64,000 nucleotides of DNA, taken from NCBI GenBank assembly GCA_019914995.1, contig CM034139.1, positions 3,016,461 through 3,080,460 of the forward strand, in the 5' to 3' direction. The notes under the pieces are model-generated. The model saw only the letters and a list, made by a program, of their open reading frames with translations. It searched no databases and was not told the origin of the DNA. Both the position numbers and the translations under genes were made by a program. This document shows, piece after piece, positions 25,171 to 35,524 of this stretch. The stretch comes from Acanthochlamys bracteata. Lineage: Eukaryota; Streptophyta; Magnoliopsida; Pandanales; Velloziaceae. The stretch's first letter is position 1. Each line of letters begins with the position of its first letter.

Positions 25171-25244
25171 TTACAATAAATTTGTAATGTATAATAGAAT
25201 TATAATAAAATTTGACATGCAATAAATTTTAAATAAAAAATTTG

Positions 25245-25760
25245 TTAACAAGATAAGATGTTACCTACAGAGTCGTGGCTTGATGTATACCTTGCATAGA
25301 CTTTATCATTTCTGTAAGATAACTGTACTACTTTTACTACAGTTCTAATTGTAAATTGTAATGCTTTTGCTGCAGTTCTAACTGTTACTGAAGCGCTAAA
25401 TCTATCAGTTAATACCTCTCGTTCTTGCTTTTTTCTCTTCAACTGTTGCTCAAGCTTGCTAACTTTAGATGAATTGCTATCGCTAAGTGATGGTTTAGGT
25501 CCACGTCCCTAACCACGATAATATTAAATATGCTTTCTAAAACATTTTGCATTGCTTCCTCTTGCATCATCGGATGCTTGATTTGTGATGATTCTTCAAA
25601 CATTTGGGACATCCTTTGCTATAATTTATAAAATTATTATAACGATTAGTACAGTATAAATACTTATAAATGATATTTAAAAGTTTACTTATATAGTTAC
25701 TCCTTGTTCTTTTTGAACTCTATTTACCATTCACTTTTGTATCCACGATCTTACATGTTC
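25245..25760 (-). pseudogene. CACTA plant-transposase (En/Spm, Ptta-like) relic
   Basis: On the minus strand, in order: EHVRSWIQK and MVNRVQKEQGVT (25.68-25.78 kb); MSQMFEESSQIKHPMMQEEA (25.54-25.61 kb); YRG, stop, GRGPKPSLSDSNSSK; and KLEQQLKRKKQEREVLTDRF, a coiled coil (25.38-25.52 kb). The G.G.KP..S followed by a coiled coil is typical of the C-terminal region of plant En/Spm-type transposases. Stops and frame breaks make it non-functional. A further minus-strand piece near 25.86-26.08 kb (MLPPVDRRVRIGQTNVVTTN) may be another exon of the same gene, but I do not recognise it. Confidence 0.6.
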
Positions 25761-26479
25761 ATAATGACCCCTCATCCTGCATGCATTTTATCACACAACT
25801 ATGAATTAGTATTTTGCACACATATATTTAAATGTTAAACAAATTTACCATCCATAAAAAATACTGTGAATACCTTCACTACCTCCATGATACATCAAGT
25901 TGTCTACTTCAAAACTCTTCTCGACCTTCTTGCCGATATCAACAAACAAGCTTCTACTCACATCTTATATCAGTTCAAATAACTGACCATTCTCATCATC
26001 ACTTACTATTTCATTTGTCGTAACCACATTCGTTTGTCCGATCCTTACCCGACGATCGACTGGTGGAAGCATTATGATCTGCCTATGTAGAATACCTTCT
26101 CATAATACTTTTTGTCTTTAAGTGTAACTAAATTACTTCACACATTTGCTTGTACATATTTAAATAAAATTTATATGAACATCAAATTCACTTCATATCC
26201 CTTGAATGTTCGCGATCAAACTCCATAAATTATTTAACTCCATCAATATATTTTTGCTCGCTCTATTTTTATTCTCATCCAAAATTAAATACATATAAAT
26301 TTCTTACAAATAATTTTTCTCAAAACTGACAAAATATTAACCAATAAACTATATTATTATTTAATTTCTTATTTTTATAAGAAACTAAATTATTTATTAT
26401 CACAAATACATACAATCACAAATCAACAAGTCTAAACATATAATCACAAATAATTTTATTTAGCAACATGAAGATTTTT

Positions 26480-27000
26480 CACAAAAAATATCTTAACCGA
26501 CGGCGTCTGCCAGTCCGAGTGGCAGACAGCAAGCGGCGGCGGCAGGCACGGCAGTGAGCATTGAGAGCAGGCGGTGGCTGCGAGCAGCGATCGTCAGGAA
26601 GTGGCGGCGGCGAGCAGGAGTGCGCGAACGGCAGGCGGGCGTGGTGCAGCTAGCGCGGTGAATGCGAATGGCAGAAATTTGTTTGCTCCCGCAAATCTCT
26701 CAGAATGAAGCTCAAAAATAGAGATTAAACTTTGAAATCTCTCCTTGCAGCTGCGAAATCGGAGATCAAATTTCGTCGTCGTCGATCGAAATCTCGGCAT
26801 CGAGCTCTTTCGGAGAGATCTACAGGGTGAAAGTAATATGTTCGAAGATGCCTAGCTGAACCAGATTTTGAGCGACGAGAACAGATCGAGAGAGAGACGA
26901 GCAGACAGAAGGAAAGAGAAAGAGAGGAGAGAAAGCAGAGGGAAAGAGAAGAGAGAAATAACTTGTGAGGGAGACGCGTAAAGGGAATCGCGCATGAACA
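26480..27000. other. GC-rich leader-like segment of the CACTA element
   Basis: This patch is sharply richer in G/C than its surroundings, with GCGGCGGCGGCAGGC runs. A perfect 8-bp hairpin, GTCTGCCA...TGGCAGAC, lies at about 26507-26529. An almost pure purine tract (GAGAAAGAGAGGAGAG) runs from 26.88 to 26.97 kb. On the minus strand it reads as a CT-rich 5' leader followed by a 68-codon frame (26594-26800, starting MPRFRSTTTKFD) with no known domain. Confidence 0.4.
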
Positions 27001-27080
27001 TGAGGATGCAGTATTGGCTGCTCATCGAGTGCGTTGCGTCCTGGCTGTTTGTCTATACAGCCGTGGGAGTATATATATAT

Positions 27081-27950
27081 ATATTTTTACTAAAGATTTG
27101 AATAAATATTTCTTGAAAAGATATTTAAAAATTCATACTAAATATTATTCAAAGTAGCACGGCTAGCTAAAATTTTTGAGCAATTTAGCTACTTGTTTTA
27201 AGAGTTCGGAGGATGCGATATTCATAACTACGGTTGTTAAAATTCTGATTTAAATCTTAAAATCTTATGATTTGATAATTTTCCATCAACAAAACGATCA
27301 TACTTGATATACTATCTCGATCTTACTTTCGATCTTTAAGATTCCGATCTTAATTTTAAAATCTTTAAGATTCCGATCTTACTTGTGATCTTACTATTTC
27401 ATCTTATAAGAAATTTTTTATGGATCAGGAGAGCTGATCGAGGATTTGAGCGATGCTGAAATAGTCGTTCGTTTATAGCAGGTTTGTTTATTCTGGAGGG
27501 ATTTATTGTGGGAGCAAAAAATTATTTTAGACAGTCATATTTTGCCAAGTGATTGATTACATAAGAGATTAAAATTTTTAAATATGAGTATAACTTTATA
27601 AGTGTATATTTATAAAATAATGATAGATGGTGATAATGAATTAAATAAAATATAAAAATTATTAATAATATAGCTCATGTGCACCAACAAATATGAATAT
27701 TATTAATTTTTTATAATAATATGAAATATTAAAAAGAATGTGTTAAATTTTTAGCAATTTTAACAAGTAATTTCTAAAATTATAAAAGTACTAAATAATT
27801 TTTAAAAATTATCAATAAGTAAAATCTTATAATCTTAAAATTTTAAGTTTACAATCGTATACAGGTGAAAGAATCTTATATAAAATTTGATCATGACAAT
27901 CTTATTCCTAACACCCCAAAGGAGGAAATAGGGAAAAACATCCTCCTAGG
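27081..27950. other. Intergenic sequence with a worn hAT-like element
   Basis: Inverted ends ACGGTTGTTAAAATTCTGAT (about 27232) and ATAATCTTAAAATTTTAAG...ACAATCGTA (about 27828-27855) suggest a degenerate non-autonomous hAT of about 620 bp; no target duplication is evident. Inside, TTCCGATCTTA occurs several times. Confidence 0.4.
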
Positions 27951-27951
27951 T

Positions 27952-28069
27952 AAGACAAATGAAGTGCAACATCCTTCTGATATGGTTTGCTAGTAGTTCT
28001 CCTCCTGAGAAAGACAAATGAAGTGCAACATCCTTCTGATATGGTTTTCTAGTAGTTCTCCACTGAGAG
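27952..28069. repeat. 59-bp tandem duplication
   Basis: The segment beginning AAGACAAATGAAGTGCAACA at 27952 is repeated from 28011 with only a few differences (TTTGCTAG versus TTTTCTAG, and a short indel near the end). It is a recent local duplication, immediately left of a hAT insertion. Confidence 0.85.
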
Positions 28070-28085
28070 GCAAACCAAGTGCACG

Positions 28086-28928
28086 CAGGGGTGACAATAT
28101 ATGACTCAATCCGAAATCGACCAATTTAATTAGAGTTAAGATTAGAAAATTTGACCCGTATAAATATATGGGTTGGATTAAAGTTGAACGAATTTGATGC
28201 GGTTATTAAATGGATCGATCCGGATTAACCCGAAATTGATCCACCAATTCGAATTATCATATCTTGAAGGAGTAATATTTAGTTTTTTCTTTCCATATAT
28301 TAAAATATTGACAATAAAAATAATCGATAATATTAATTTATAAATCATTAAATTATATAATATTTATAATTAATTATTATTTTTATATCTTATTAAAATA
28401 ATGTAAGATGACAATTATAATATTATTGAAAGTATTAATATGTAGGTATTTCTATAATGACGAATTTGAATTTTGTATAAAAATTTTTAACAAAATTTGT
28501 TAGATAGCTATGTTTATCAAAATTTTTATCGAAATTAGTAATATATATTTATAATCATAAATTTCAATTGTCACCACATATTTTTAAAAAATAAAATAAA
28601 ATAATTTTTTTGAATATTTTAAAAACGGATGAAGATACTAAAAAATACACATTTTGACGGGCATTCACTATATCTTGTCACTAAGAACAACGTGCACTTT
28701 TATTACAACTGTTTTTATAATTTCGCTAAATTTTAAAAATATAAACTTAAAAACTAAAAATTTTAATTATTAAATAAATCGATCCGAATTTGATCCGATT
28801 ATTAATAAATTAAATTAGAGTTAGATAATTTTAATCCGTATAATTTTATGAGTTAAATTAGAATTAAATGAATTTAATTTGATTAGATCGATCTAAAACC
28901 GATATAGGAACCTAAATTGCCACCCCTA
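28086..28928. mobile_element. Non-autonomous hAT, ~840-bp family, copy 1
   Basis: The termini CAGGGGTGACAATATATGA and ATTGCCACCCCTA are hAT-type inverted repeats. The flanks agtgcacg (28078-28085) and aatgcacc (28929-28936) match at 6 of 8 positions. It shares the internal order of the copies at 37103-37915 and 47795-48650, including CACATTTTGACGGGCATTCA in the right half and TCCACCAATTCGAATTATCA in the left half. Non-coding. Confidence 0.8.
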
Positions 28929-28936
28929 AATGCACC

Positions 28937-29679
28937 GTAAAGCCGGTACCAAAAAAACTTATGTAAATTGTTACAGAAGTTGAGATCGATCAATCTGATT
29001 AAAAACTAGATTCCCAGAAAAGTTGAATCATATTACTTCAGAGTTATATCAGATTTATTCTAGGCAACTCTCACGTTGGCGAAACATAGAAGATATCAAG
29101 CATTACCACTGCAGGATCCTACGATCATGATACTTTCTTATATGTTGTAATATGACAAAAGAAATAGTCCGTCTTTTTTTTTTTTTTCCTTTGTTGCCTC
29201 CTTTGCCCAAAGATCACAATGAGATCCCTTGCCTTCCTTCTTGAGGTTACTTGAACAAGAGAATATTGGACTCAGAAGCTCTCTTTGCAAATCAACGATA
29301 AAGTGAATGCTTTATTTCTCGAGCGAAGCATTGATAGACAAAACTGCTTCGATCAACTCGATTATTATCTGAAACAACACTAAAAGTTCCTTCAAGATCA
29401 TCGGTCGCTTCTTGCCACATTTACACAAAAAAATTCGCAGGGACGAGGGATTATTTCTCTTCCAACGGACATCAACCACAAGTTCGTAAAAGAACAAAAC
29501 CTTGTAAATTGAAGGACAATCATAACTACAGAAACCCGTGTTCGTAATGACCAAACTCACACAACACTACATATGTAAAAGATGCACAGAAATAAGATTA
29601 GAACCAAGGCGGCTTTCTACTCTAGCCATTATTAAATGCTATGAACGTTCATTATCTATGTGACCATGCCTACGACACC
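28937..29679. other. 3' flank of the first LEA gene
   Basis: This lies downstream (in gene direction) of the stop codon at 29680. The first 100 bp or so next to the gene is presumably its 3' UTR. A minus-strand open frame at 29312-29560 has no recognisable domain. A poly(T) run lies at 29175-29187. Confidence 0.35.
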
Positions 29680-30902
29680 TCAGAGCTCCTCGGATCTCTT
29701 GGATCCAACCTTCTCCTTAGCGCTATCGGATGCCTTGTTCGCGCTGTCCTTTGCCTGTGTTGCCTTCTCGGATGTCTTGCCCTTCAGCTCCTCTGTTTTA
29801 CCGGACAAGGTGTCCTTTGTCCCAGTGGCCTTGTCCTTCAGTGCTTCTTTGCTTTCTCCTACCTTCTGGGATGTAGTGTCCCCGTATCCTGGATAGACAA
29901 GTTGCAAGCAATCAGTACAAGATATCTTAGGACACTTGTCAGCAGTGTTTAAACTTCTTTGATAATCACACTTGTCAGGCTATTATCTCGTAACGCAAGA
30001 CTGACAGCAACCTTAGCAGATTGTAATAAGCATAGTCGGTTCACAATTCTAAAGCTACGAAGTTGGTCCTATACCTGGCTTCACTTCCTTAGCGGACTGT
30101 CTCTTCACTTCCAACTAGCATGGTTGCCAGGAAAGTAACTCCAGTTCTATATCTATCCATTCAGGAAAGGAACACTTTCTACCGTTATCACAAACGAATA
30201 GATACGAAGATCCTCCAGAAACACCGAAACAACTTCACAACTGCTACTCAAATCATACAAATAATTCCACAATCGCACGTATATTACACGTATAAAGTAT
30301 TAGGCAAAAATTAGATGAATCTCTAAACTGGAATCTAAATTGGGATTTCAGTTTACAAGATTTCTATTATTACGTAGACAATATATACGCAGGGATCAAA
30401 TTACAACATCAACTATGGCAGCAATGAGTACTGGCACTCAACAAGATCAAAGACGACCAATATCACAATTTCAAGCCCAAAGGTTCTTACCTGATGCAGA
30501 ATCCTTGGTCTTTGCAGATACATCAGCAGTTTTACTGTTGGATTCCTCTGCTGTCTGCTTCGATATGTCGCGCCACATCCCAAATCCACTGCCATGATTG
30601 AGACGACAACAAACAGACGCATCAACAAACAGGTTGCAAACAATAACATCCAATAGACTAAATATGTATTCTACGGCAGCTTTCCATAAACTTTTTGCTG
30701 AGCGAATTCCTAATGAAAAGGAGTTAACTCACCCTGAGATCTTGTCTTGCATCCACTTGCTCCAAGAGCTTGCTTTCGCCTTAGCGTTCTCAATAGCTCC
30801 CGCGGTACTGGTGCTTACCTGCTCCTTAGATTCCTCTACAGACCCACAAGCAGCAACAAACAACAGTGCAAGGACCACGAAACCCAACACATACCTCGCC
30901 AT
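29680..30902 (-). CDS. Secreted LEA-type (LEA_4-like) protein, paralogue 1
   Basis: Three exons on the minus strand: 30733-30902, 30491-30588 and 29680-29888. The introns have GT-AG ends (donors GTGAGT and GTAAGA; acceptors TGGCAG and ATCCAG). Together they give 477 nt, a 158-aa protein starting MARYVLGFVVLALLFVAACG, a clear signal peptide (residues 1-20). The mature part is hydrophilic, Lys/Ser/Ala/Thr-rich and almost free of aromatic residues, apart from the conserved W47-SKWMQDKIS motif. Repeats of the type ALKDKATGTKDTLSGKTEEL and KATQAKDSANKASDSAKEKV resemble the 11-residue amphipathic repeats of group 3 (LEA_4) proteins. These are disordered proteins that protect cells during drying; the signal peptide implies the secretory pathway or cell wall. 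Intron phases are 2 and 1, the same as in the paralogue 9 kb away. Introns are 144 and 602 bp. Splice sites were assigned by eye, supported by agreement with the paralogue. Confidence 0.85.
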
Positions 30903-31043
30903 CGTTTCCCTACTTCAAACAGAAAACAGACCCCTTCACCTCTTAACTTCTCTGAAAAACTTCAATTGCTTGGGTAGTTAGGTTGCAGAAACGAAGAAGA
31001 ACGAACAATCTTGGACTCAAGAATGATAGGGAGACGGCCTGAA

Positions 31044-31055
31044 GTACTTAAAATA
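31044..31055 (-). promoter_or_regulatory. TATA-like element of LEA paralogue 1
   Basis: On the minus strand the sequence reads TTATTTTAAGTA, about 145 bp upstream of the ATG. A second site at 31184-31191 (ACGCGTGG) resembles the ACGCGT-type coupling elements of ABA-responsive promoters. Both are inferences from short motifs. Confidence 0.35.
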
Positions 31056-31059
31056 AGGG

Positions 31060-33560
31060 GAGAGTGTTCTAGCTCGATGGACACCTAAGGGGAGAAAGGA
31101 GGTATCTGGATGGATTGTGATGAGGGCAACTGGCAAGAATCTTTTAGAGCCCAAAACTCAACCTACTTTGTCTGAAGTTCTGAACGCGTGGCTTTCCGTG
31201 GAAAAAGATTTGGAGTCGGAGAGAAGTCCGCGGTGCTAAGCCGTTTGGGTCGTTGGATTTAGATGCAGGAGTCATTTGAACTCGTGTGCACAGATTGGTA
31301 CATTCGTAATATCCTACGATATTGATAAATTTTATTGTTCAGAATTTACTTGCTATATGTTTAGTTACTACTATAAATTGCTTTTGGTTTAAAAGTTACT
31401 TCTATTAACATTTTATATATTAAGATGTATCATAGCTGATCTTGATTTTTATTTTAACTCGGTGTATAGTCATAATTTTAATCATCGTTAATTTTTACAA
31501 AATTATTTACTTTATATTTTATTATTATAATAATATTTTTTAGTAAAAAATTATTATTATAATATATTAATCAAAAGTTACTTTCACTTTATAAATATAA
31601 TATTTATACACTTGACTTTCTTCTCTTTTCGTGTGCGTCTTTTCTTATTATAATTATTTGTAAAATTTATAATCTATTTGATACTTTTTACAAAATTGTC
31701 AATTATTTTTATCTTCTCAATGATGCTGATTTTACTATCAATGCATATGAGAATCAAGCTTGAAATAATATATATTTGAAAGCGCTATTGGAACACTTAA
31801 CATCGCCTATCGATTCTCGTCAAAATTAGATTCAAAAAAATAGGAATTTACTTTTCCTGTAAGTTATGCTTTTTCACGTATTTTCAAATTTTCTCATTCT
31901 CGTTGGATGCATCATCATGAGCATTTCGATTAATTGATTGATTGAACTAGAGTGATTGGGACGGTCTCTTATTTTTTCAATATAATAGTATAATTAAGAA
32001 CGATGCCAGTATTAGTCGGAAGAAAAAAAACGCAGACGCAACGTGAGGATCATATGTAAAATAAGAACTTGTGCTGTAAATTTTTAATTTTATTTTGGAA
32101 AATTATGTTTGTAGATTCAACCATGTACTGGATTTGATTGATTAGTATTTTGAATTATATGTTTGATTGAGATGGGATTTGAACTTTTATTGAAAGTACA
32201 TAATAGCAATAGCGAGTAAGTAAATTAATTATTCTCTATTGTTCTTATTTGACAACAATTTTATAAAATTAATATAAACTAAACTTTCTTTTCAATACTA
32301 TTGTATGGAGAGTAATCGGTTACACCTTAAAATGGGGAGTAATCAGGAGTAAAAAAAATTTTATTTCTGTTAAAGTTGTTGAATTCTCATATTCTATTAT
32401 GTTTTAACAAATCTACCACACTGCTCACCTATATTTGTCCTCGTGTCCTCTGTGGTCTTCGGACGTGACTCGTCACACCTATGTCACCTTTGCTTGCCTG
32501 CGTTTCATCGCTTCACAGTCGGTTACTGATTTTTCATATGATGAGTTAAATATGAGATTTTTATCTCAATGAAGATAGAGTTAGAAAAAAAAATAAAAAT
32601 GGGGAAGCATTTATCTTGATGTTTATGAATAGATGACTAATTAAATAAATTAGTGTAGAATCGATCTAAATATTATCAAATATTTATTAGAATGTTAAAA
32701 ATTGATTAGATGTATGTCGGATGAAGATTTTTAGCTAAATTAGAAATGTAAAACTTTCTATTAAAGTAATTATATATTGAATTGAAAAAAGTAGTTAACT
32801 ATAGTAATGCGGTTCTCCTAATTAATATTATTTGCTCTAAAATAGTTGAATTTTCATACCATCTAACCACCTATATCTAGCACAACATGTAAATTTTTGT
32901 TTGCAAACATAAATAGAAAGATTATAACAAAAGTTGAATTGGTTTAGAAAATAGAAAGAGAAATATTATGAGTTGATTTGACTTTTGACAAACTATTGGA
33001 TGTGGTTTATATGCTAAATTTAATCAATTTAATAAATTTAAACTTGATGATTTCTAATGATGAATTTTAAGAGTTACATATTTAATGAATATATTTTTTT
33101 CTTTTAGGAGCTATATATACTATCCATTATGATGGTTAGTGTGTAATGATGCATTTATTTTAAAGGTTGATGTTGGTTCTCTCTCTTCTCATTCTAGATC
33201 TGAAAATTTTTCAATCACCTAAAGTTTTCCTTCAGAGTTAAGAAAATTAAGAGAGAAAAATTAAAATTTTCAAAGACTAATAATTGATCTAAAAGAGCAA
33301 TATAAATCAAGGTATCTTTCCCCTTATTTAAATTTTTTTGTGATACTCATAAAGTTTCTAACTTTGAACTAATAATCTATGTGACTTGTCCATTGGATAG
33401 AATCTAATAAATGATACCAGAGGAAGGATTTACGAACCAATAATTTTTTATTAAAGATTATCTTCTCTTTTGATTATCAAAAGTTTAAATTATTTGTTTT
33501 TGGAATCTTATCTCTTCTGCTACTCTTGGTAATTATACATGTTAACTTTCTACATGTTTT
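31060..33560. other. Intergenic AT-rich sequence
   Basis: I see no gene or complete element. The sequence is strongly AT-rich, with long uneventful stretches. The left end of the CACTA element whose right end lies at 35254 should be somewhere upstream of 33.57 kb, but no CACTACTACAAA terminus could be found here. Confidence 0.3.
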
Positions 33561-33573
33561 CATCAAATGACGT

Positions 33574-33775
33574 ACTAGTCGTGAGCCTAAGCCAGCTAGC
33601 ACTCATTTAGCTGGTCCTTCAAGCCAAGCATACGAGAATAAAATTTTACAAGATCAGATTGTAGCATTAGAAGAAAAAAATAAAAGACAACAGGTCGAAT
33701 TTGAGAAGCAACACGTTGAACTTTTTGATTCTAGACAACGTATCCGTGAAAATAAAGAAAGGTATAATTTCTAAT
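33574..33775 (+). pseudogene. CACTA transposase C-terminal relic
   Basis: The frame starting RTSREPKPASTHLAGPSSQA continues into a charged coiled coil (ENKILQDQIVALEEKNKRQQ, then VEFEKQHVELFDSRQRI), ending at a stop. A basic/Pro segment followed by a coiled coil is the pattern of plant En/Spm-type transposase C-termini. It sits on the same side as a CACTA right terminus at 35254 and is probably part of that element. Confidence 0.45.
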
Positions 33776-34739
33776 GGAGATATTTGGAAAGCTTAAAACG
33801 CTACTAGACCACTTATATACCAAGTTCATTATTTTTTGTTATTGTTTTGTTTATTAATCTTATTTTATTTCAGCTAAAGAAGAGATATATGTTTATAGCT
33901 TAGCTAAAATTTGTTCTTTAGGTTGATTTTCGCAAAAACATATCTAGAGTACGTAGGAAGTCTTATTAATTACTTGTAGTTCATTTGGATGTTGTTTTTA
34001 TTATTCATATAAATCCTGTGTCTGAATGTCCAGTAGGAATAGATGCTATGCGTTTCCCCCAGCACTTGTATGCCTTATTTGGTATGCCTAAGTAGTAGAA
34101 GGCTATTTCTAAGATGTTATCATGGATGAATGGATTACTACACAAAATTGATTTGTATGTAGCAAATATGTATGGTTAGCGAAAAGTTTCTAATGTTATA
34201 TGGCATGTTGTATATAAAAACTTGTTCTTGCTGGTGACAGTATACCCCGTCACACTTGTGTACAGTTCAAGACTTACACCAAGTTCTTTTTAGTTAGAAT
34301 GATAGGCATGTATTAGATTTACTTAAGAATATTATTATGTGATCAACTAATGTTGTGCAAAACTTATAAAAAAAAAGCATTGCTCCGTATGTCTTATAGG
34401 AAAATTAATTTGCTTTGTTAGTTGCAAGGGTGGTTGTAGAGATATAGCATCTTATCTTGTTGTAAGTGAGACAAAGCTTTTTTTTTTCCATCTTTCAATT
34501 AAAAAAATGAGGTGATGTATAGTGCAACTAATCATAACCGAATTGTAATTGGTTTATACATTTAAATGAACATGAACTTAGTTTTTTTTTGTTGAACTTA
34601 TGTGTTGAATGTTGTGGCGAATGCATCTTGTTGTGTAATTACTCTACCGCTATTAAGTGTTGAAACATATGAATGGAATGGTTATTATTATAGAATTATG
34701 AAAAACAACAACAATTTGTTATTGCATTCATATACAATG

Positions 34740-35254
34740 CCAATTGAAAACGCATGTAGTCGGTGTTCGCCAACTCGAAAATTAGAGAGCAGGTGTGAAT
34801 TAACATTTACCGACTAACAGAAATATTCGGTAGATACCAACTAAATAAGAAATAGATAACTATCGACTAGCGTGTACAGACTGGATTGAGTAGTCAAAAG
34901 CTACCGACTGAGTACTCAGTTGGTAAACACCAACTAGTACGTCAGTCAGTAGTTATTGACAAATAAAAGTAGTAAATAATTGACGACTGAATTAAGCTTT
35001 TGGTAAATATCAACATTGTATTTCGTTCGGTAAAGTCACCAATCGATTACTCAGTCGATAAATTGCTCCAATGTATTTAGTCGGTATTATACCCTAGAAT
35101 GCCAACTGAATGCTCGTGTTAGTCAGTAACTGACTGGTTATTGTCGACGGCTTACCGAATGTGCTCCTTTCAGTTTGCAAAGTACTATGCCGATTGCAAT
35201 GTGGTTATTGCCGACTATTTTATTTAGTTCGTGATGCTGTTATTTGTAGTAGTG
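34740..35254. mobile_element. CACTA right end with subterminal repeats
   Basis: The terminus TTATTTGTAGTAGTG ending at 35254 is the reverse complement of a CACTACTACAAATAA end. The preceding ~500 bp is packed with direct and inverted copies of ACCGACTGA/TCAGTCGGTA (for example CTACCGACTGAGTACTCAG near 34900), the subterminal arrangement of CACTA elements. The motif differs from the GCGACC motif of the element at 23689, so they are different CACTA families. Confidence 0.75.
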
Positions 35255-35288
35255 AGGAGACAGTATTAATATATTCAAACAATACTTA

Positions 35289-35521
35289 GGGGGCGTTTGG
35301 TATCACGTTTTGGAAAAGAACGTTTCAACTTTTTCAGTTCACGCTTCCTAATAAATATTTTATAATATTTTACAGAATTTATCTAAAAATTTAGAAAGTT
35401 TAGAAAAATTTTACATTGTAAAATTTTATTACTGTTTATTATTTTTAGGTAAAATAGTAAAGTTCATTTCTAAATAGGACAAAAATATCTTTCGTCTAAA
35501 AAAGTACTATCAAACGCCCCC
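35289..35521. mobile_element. Tourist (PIF/Harbinger) MITE, 233 bp
   Basis: The termini GGGGGCGTTTGGTA and TATCAAACGCCCCC are inverted repeats, flanked on both sides by TTA (35286-35288 and 35522-35524), the 3-bp target duplication of the PIF/Harbinger superfamily. The interior is A/T and non-coding. Because the flank reads CTTAG on one side and mirrors into the terminus, a 5-bp CTTAG duplication with a shorter terminus is a possible alternative reading. It lies immediately before the BED region of a hAT relic. Confidence 0.85.
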
Positions 35522-35524
35522 TTA

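Larger units (their letters stand above)
23689..27080 (-). mobile_element. CACTA (En/Spm-type) transposon, one end visible
   Basis: The terminus CACTATAACAAAAACC is the CACTA hallmark. It is followed by about 350 bp of subterminal repeats in both orientations built on TAGCGACCAA/TTGGTCGCTA, the usual arrangement for transposase binding. Remnants of a CACTA transposase lie on the minus strand further in (25245-25760). A purine-rich/CT-rich leader-like region (26.8-26.96 kb) would be the 5' part of that gene. The matching ...TAGTG end is not visible before the TA microsatellite at about 27075, so the right boundary is approximate and the element is probably truncated. Confidence 0.7.
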
